A DNA stretch of 8,341 nucleotides, taken from contig DMPJ01000361.1 of the NCBI GenBank assembly GCA_003456035.1, positions 186-8,526 of the forward strand, read 5' to 3'. This DNA comes from Planktothrix sp. UBA8402. GTDB taxonomy: Bacteria > Cyanobacteriota > Cyanobacteriia > Cyanobacteriales > Microcoleaceae. Numbering within the stretch: the first letter of the stretch is position 1; the number at the start of each line of letters is the position of its first letter. Under the pieces are notes generated by a model, which worked only from the letters and a program-made list of their open reading frames with translations, was not told the origin of the DNA and ran no database searches. Position numbers and translations under genes: made by a program. Shown in pieces: positions 5,837 through 8,341 of the stretch.

Positions 5837-6655
5837 ATGATTATGAATTTTAATCAAAAAAATGTTATTATTACTGGAGGTTCGAGTGGTATTGGTAAAG
5901 CAACGGCTAAATTATTGGCAAGTTTAGGTGCAAATTTAACTATTATTGCTCGAAATCAAACAACTCTTGACCAAGCTAAAATAGAAATTGAGAATGTAAA
6001 ATTATCTGAAAACCAGAAAATTTTTACCCTTTCGGCGGATATTTCTGTACGGAAAGAAGCGGAAAATATAATAGAAACAGCCATTAATCTTTTGGGAAGT
6101 GTGGATATTTTAATTCTCTCGGCGGGTATGGCATATCCGGGTTATTTTAGAGAACTTCCCATAGATATTTTTGAACAAACAATGGCTGTTAATTATTGGG
6201 GATCTCTGTATTGTATTCGGGAAGTTTTACCGACAATGATCGAACAAAAACAGGGTAAAATTATTATGATTTCATCGGGAGCCGGGTTAATTGGGATTTA
6301 TGGTTATACTACTTATAGTCCAACTAAATTCGCTTTAAGAGGGTTAGCAGAATCCTTACGCGGGGAATTAAAACCTTTGGGAATTCAAGTTTCTATTGTT
6401 TATCCTCCTGATACAAATACCCGGCAATTAATTAGTGAAAATCAAACAAAACCTTTAGAAACAAAAGCAATTACGGGAACTGTTAAACCTTGGGAAGCAG
6501 AAGATATTGCTCAAGAAATTATTCGGGGAATTAATAAAAATAAATTTGCGATCGCTCCGGGATTAGAAATGAAATTTTTAAATTATTTCCATAGTTTGTT
6601 ATTTCCCTTATTAAATCGCTATTTTGATCGCCTAATTCAAGGAATAAAAGGTTAA
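5837..6655 (+). CDS. short-chain dehydrogenase/reductase, 3-ketodihydrosphingosine reductase-like
   Basis: A 272-residue classical SDR. The cofactor loop TGGSSGIG is at 13-20, the structural SAG (variant of NAG) at 95-97, N119 of the catalytic tetrad, the catalytic Ser in MISSGAG (146/147), and the YSPTK active site (Y160, K164). ARN (38-40) after the second strand, with its Arg, suggests NADPH. The stretches LSAGMA, KFALRGLAESL, VYPPDTNT and ENQTKPLETK resemble eukaryotic KDSR, which reduces 3-ketosphinganine in sphingolipid synthesis, and a hydrophobic C-terminus (247-262) could touch the membrane as in that family. Most cyanobacteria are not known to make sphingolipids, so the true substrate may be another long-chain 3-keto compound. 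ATGs at 5837 and 5843 are both possible; neither has a Shine-Dalgarno because the palindromic repeat occupies the upstream region. Confidence 0.88.
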   Translation: MIMNFNQKNVIITGGSSGIGKATAKLLASLGANLTIIARNQTTLDQAKIEIENVKLSENQKIFTLSADISVRKEAENIIETAINLLGSVDILILSAGMAYPGYFRELPIDIFEQTMAVNYWGSLYCIREVLPTMIEQKQGKIIMISSGAGLIGIYGYTTYSPTKFALRGLAESLRGELKPLGIQVSIVYPPDTNTRQLISENQTKPLETKAITGTVKPWEAEDIAQEIIRGINKNKFAIAPGLEMKFLNYFHSLLFPLLNRYFDRLIQGIKG

Positions 6656-6721
6656 GAAAATGTTAAATGTCATTAAATCAAACCTGGATTGGTCAATTCA
6701 AAAAAATAATCAATATAATTG

Positions 6722-6750
6722 TTGAATTAAATTGCTAAGTCTGCTATAAT
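6722..6750 (+). promoter_or_regulatory. strong extended -10 promoter for pyk
   Basis: TTGAAT (6722-6727) and a perfect TATAAT (6745-6750) are 17 nt apart, and TGC directly before the -10 gives the extended TGnTATAAT motif. Transcription would start near 6757, leaving a leader of about 84 nt before the pyk start at 6841. This is the best sigma70-type promoter in the window. Confidence 0.75.
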
Positions 6751-6765
6751 TAATCCTAGATTATT

Positions 6766-6781
6766 ATTTGATCAATCAAAT
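6766..6781. promoter_or_regulatory. palindrome ATTTGAT-CA-ATCAAAT, possible operator of pyk
   Basis: Seven-bp perfect arms (6766-6772, 6775-6781) around a 2-bp centre, about 10 bp downstream of the predicted transcription start. A binding site there would suit a repressor. No regulator can be named; AT-rich composition makes chance less unlikely. Confidence 0.4.
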
Positions 6782-6840
6782 TAATCGCAAATATCGCTGA
6801 ATATAGTCCCCTGTTTAAAACTGTTAATTGAGGAGAGAAA

Positions 6841-8271
6841 ATGATCAAACCTTTACATCACAGAACAAAAATTGTTGCGACTATTGGCCCGGCTAGTAAA
6901 TCCCCGGAGATCATTCGTCAAATGGTGAATGCGGGAATGAATGTCGCTCGATTAAATTTTTCACATGGCAGTTATGAAGATCATGCCGAAATGGTCAAAC
7001 TTCTACGACAAATTTCCCAAGAATGTGATGCCCCCATTACCTTGTTGCAAGATTTACAAGGGCCGAAAATTAGAATTGGTCAGCTACCATCGGGAGAAAT
7101 AGAATTAGTTGAAGGAGAATTATTAATATTAGTTCCTGTTGATGATTTTGATAATCAACCGAATACAGCCCCCATTGATTATCCCTATTTAGCAGAAGAA
7201 GCCGAACCCGGAGCAGAAGTTTTACTAGATGATGGATTATTAGAATTAAAAATAGAAGAAATTCAGGGAAATGCCGTTAAATGTCGAGTGATTGAAGGGG
7301 GAATCCTAAAAAGTCGAAAAGGGGTTAATTTACCCAGTCTAATTTTGCGTCTTCCTTCCTTAACGGAGAAAGATCAACAAGATTTAGATTTTGGAATTTC
7401 CCAGGGTGTAGACTGGGTTTCTTTGAGTTTTGTTCGTCGTGCGGAGGATGTTAAAGCCTTAAAAGCGTTATTAATTGAAAAGGGCGCATCGGATATTCCG
7501 GTGATGGCAAAAATTGAAAAACCTCAAGCGATCGCCAATTTAGAATCTATTATTAATGAATGTGATGGTTTAATGGTAGCACGGGGGGATTTAGGGGTAG
7601 AAATGAGTCCTGAAAAAGTGCCATTATTACAAAAACAAATCATTCGGATGTGTAATCAAAGAGGGATTCCAGTGATTACTGCAACCCAAATGTTAGATAG
7701 TATGATTCACAGTGCGCGTCCAACTCGTGCAGAAGCTAGTGATGTTGCTAATGCGATTATTGATGGTACGGATGCGGTCATGTTATCGGGAGAATCTGCT
7801 GTTGGTAAATTCCCGGTGAAATCAGTACAAATGTTATCCAAAATTGCCCATGATGTCGAACCGGAAATCGAGTTTACGAATTATCCCCCGGTAATGTCCG
7901 ACTCGACTCATGCTTTAAGTGAAGCCTTAAATACGATTGATAAAATCTTGAATTTACATTGTATTGTTGCTTATACCAGTAGCGGATATACGGCAATTTT
8001 AGCAGCAGCAGAACGACCTAAAGTTCCTGTGATCGCACTAACTCCATATCTCAAAGTTTATCACCGTTTAAACTTAGTTTGGGGTGTTAAACCGATTTTA
8101 TTAGAACATCAAGTTAATTCCTTTGAAGGATTAATTGATCTCGCCCAAACTAAATTATTAGAACAATCATTAGCTCAAGTTGGGGATAAAATATTAATTA
8201 TTGGAGGTGTTCCCACGAAGAAAGCACGGGGGACAAATTTCTTAAAAATTCACACAATTAGTGACGAATAG
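6841..8271 (+). CDS. pyk: pyruvate kinase, short form without C-terminal PEP-utiliser domain
   Basis: Pyruvate kinase transfers phosphate from phosphoenolpyruvate to ADP, the last step of glycolysis, in the cytoplasm. The 476 residues contain the whole set of motifs: ATIGPAS (13-19), R37 and NFSHG (39-43), the hinge and B domain after [10 protein letters not shown] (71-80), MAKIEKP with catalytic K224 and metal ligand E226, ARGDLGVE (247-254), ATQMLDSM (281-288, with T282) and the C-terminal allosteric domain (about 355-476). Lys76 in GPKIR replaces the Glu of K+-dependent enzymes and matches E. coli PykA, so activity is predicted to be K+-independent. Cyanobacteria commonly have a long form near 590 residues and a short form near 480; this is the short one. 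AGGAG at 6831-6835, five nt before the ATG, fixes the start. The gene has its own promoter and a 185-bp gap after the SDR. Confidence 0.97.
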   Translation: MIKPLHHRTKIVATIGPASKSPEIIRQMVNAGMNVARLNFSHGSYEDHAEMVKLLRQISQECDAPITLLQDLQGPKIRIGQLPSGEIELVEGELLILVPVDDFDNQPNTAPIDYPYLAEEAEPGAEVLLDDGLLELKIEEIQGNAVKCRVIEGGILKSRKGVNLPSLILRLPSLTEKDQQDLDFGISQGVDWVSLSFVRRAEDVKALKALLIEKGASDIPVMAKIEKPQAIANLESIINECDGLMVARGDLGVEMSPEKVPLLQKQIIRMCNQRGIPVITATQMLDSMIHSARPTRAEASDVANAIIDGTDAVMLSGESAVGKFPVKSVQMLSKIAHDVEPEIEFTNYPPVMSDSTHALSEALNTIDKILNLHCIVAYTSSGYTAILAAAERPKVPVIALTPYLKVYHRLNLVWGVKPILLEHQVNSFEGLIDLAQTKLLEQSLAQVGDKILIIGGVPTKKARGTNFLKIHTISDE

Positions 8272-8295
8272 GCTATTAACAAAACCGAAAGTTCC

Positions 8296-8323
8296 GACGG
8301 GGATTTGATCTGATCACCCCGTC
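8296..8323 (+). terminator. inverted repeat after pyk, possible terminator
   Basis: GACGGGG (8296-8302) pairs with CCCCGTC (8317-8323), a 7-bp GC-rich stem with a 14-nt loop, 24 bp after the pyk stop. No T-tract follows within the window, because the second arm runs directly into an 8-bp tandem repeat. It may slow polymerase or simply be the edge of a repeat. Confidence 0.4.
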
Positions 8324-8341
8324 ACCCCGTCACCCCGTCAC
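8315..8341. repeat. 8-bp tandem repeat CACCCCGT, at least three copies, running off the window
   Basis: Three exact copies at 8315-8322, 8323-8330 and 8331-8338 are followed by the first three bases of a fourth. The array continues beyond the window, so its size is unknown. It shares the octamer CCGTCACC with the repeat inside the RRM gene at 131-162. Short tandem repeats of 7-8 bp in gene-free DNA are common in filamentous cyanobacteria. Confidence 0.9.

Noticed and set aside
4010..6655. lgt, cobM and the SDR as one functional operon or a novel gene system
   Set aside because: The products belong to unrelated pathways and hairpins separate the genes; shared strand and closeness alone do not support a joint function.
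8315..8341. Repeat array at the right edge as a CRISPR
   Set aside because: Units are 8 bp and directly adjacent with no spacers; it is a simple tandem repeat.

Overview
The window looks like chromosomal DNA of a cyanobacterium. It is AT-rich, carries five copies of the HIP1 octamer GCGATCGC (2125, 2219, 3653, 6548, 7528), and its gene products resemble cyanobacterial families: a single-RRM RNA-binding protein, a TPR plus M48-like membrane protein, Lgt and CobM side by side, and a short pyruvate kinase. The short repeats (an AGAAACC palindrome and a CCGTCACC repeat) suggest a filamentous Oscillatoriales-type genome such as Planktothrix. That genus-level guess is inference only.

Layout. Positions 1-420 (minus) hold the N-terminal 140 codons of an RRM protein whose end lies outside the window. 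Positions 421-1107 hold no convincing gene but contain several inverted repeats, probably the long leader and promoter region of the RRM gene. Positions 1108-3741 (minus) encode an 877-residue membrane protein with TPR, proline-rich and M48-peptidase-like parts, whose zinc ligands are missing. A divergent intergenic region (3742-4009) has two good promoter candidates for the plus-strand genes. These are lgt (4010-4873, prolipoprotein diacylglyceryl transferase), cobM (5001-5810, precorrin-4 C11-methyltransferase), an SDR very similar to 3-ketodihydrosphingosine reductase (5837-6655) and pyk (6841-8271, pyruvate kinase). The window ends in a small inverted repeat running into an 8-bp tandem repeat (8315-8341).

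The plus-strand genes do not form one pathway. They cover lipoprotein maturation, corrinoid synthesis, a probable lipid or ketone reductase and glycolysis. cobM and the SDR are only 26 bp apart, but a perfect 16-bp inverted repeat followed by a U-rich tract lies exactly at that junction, so co-transcription is doubtful or attenuated. pyk has its own strong extended -10 promoter, a palindrome next to the predicted start of transcription, and a good Shine-Dalgarno.

I see no mobile element, CRISPR array, tRNA or rRNA. The best leads are the M48-like protein with lost catalytic residues, the KDSR-like SDR, the repeat that has become part of the CobM C-terminus, and the structured gap upstream of the RRM gene.
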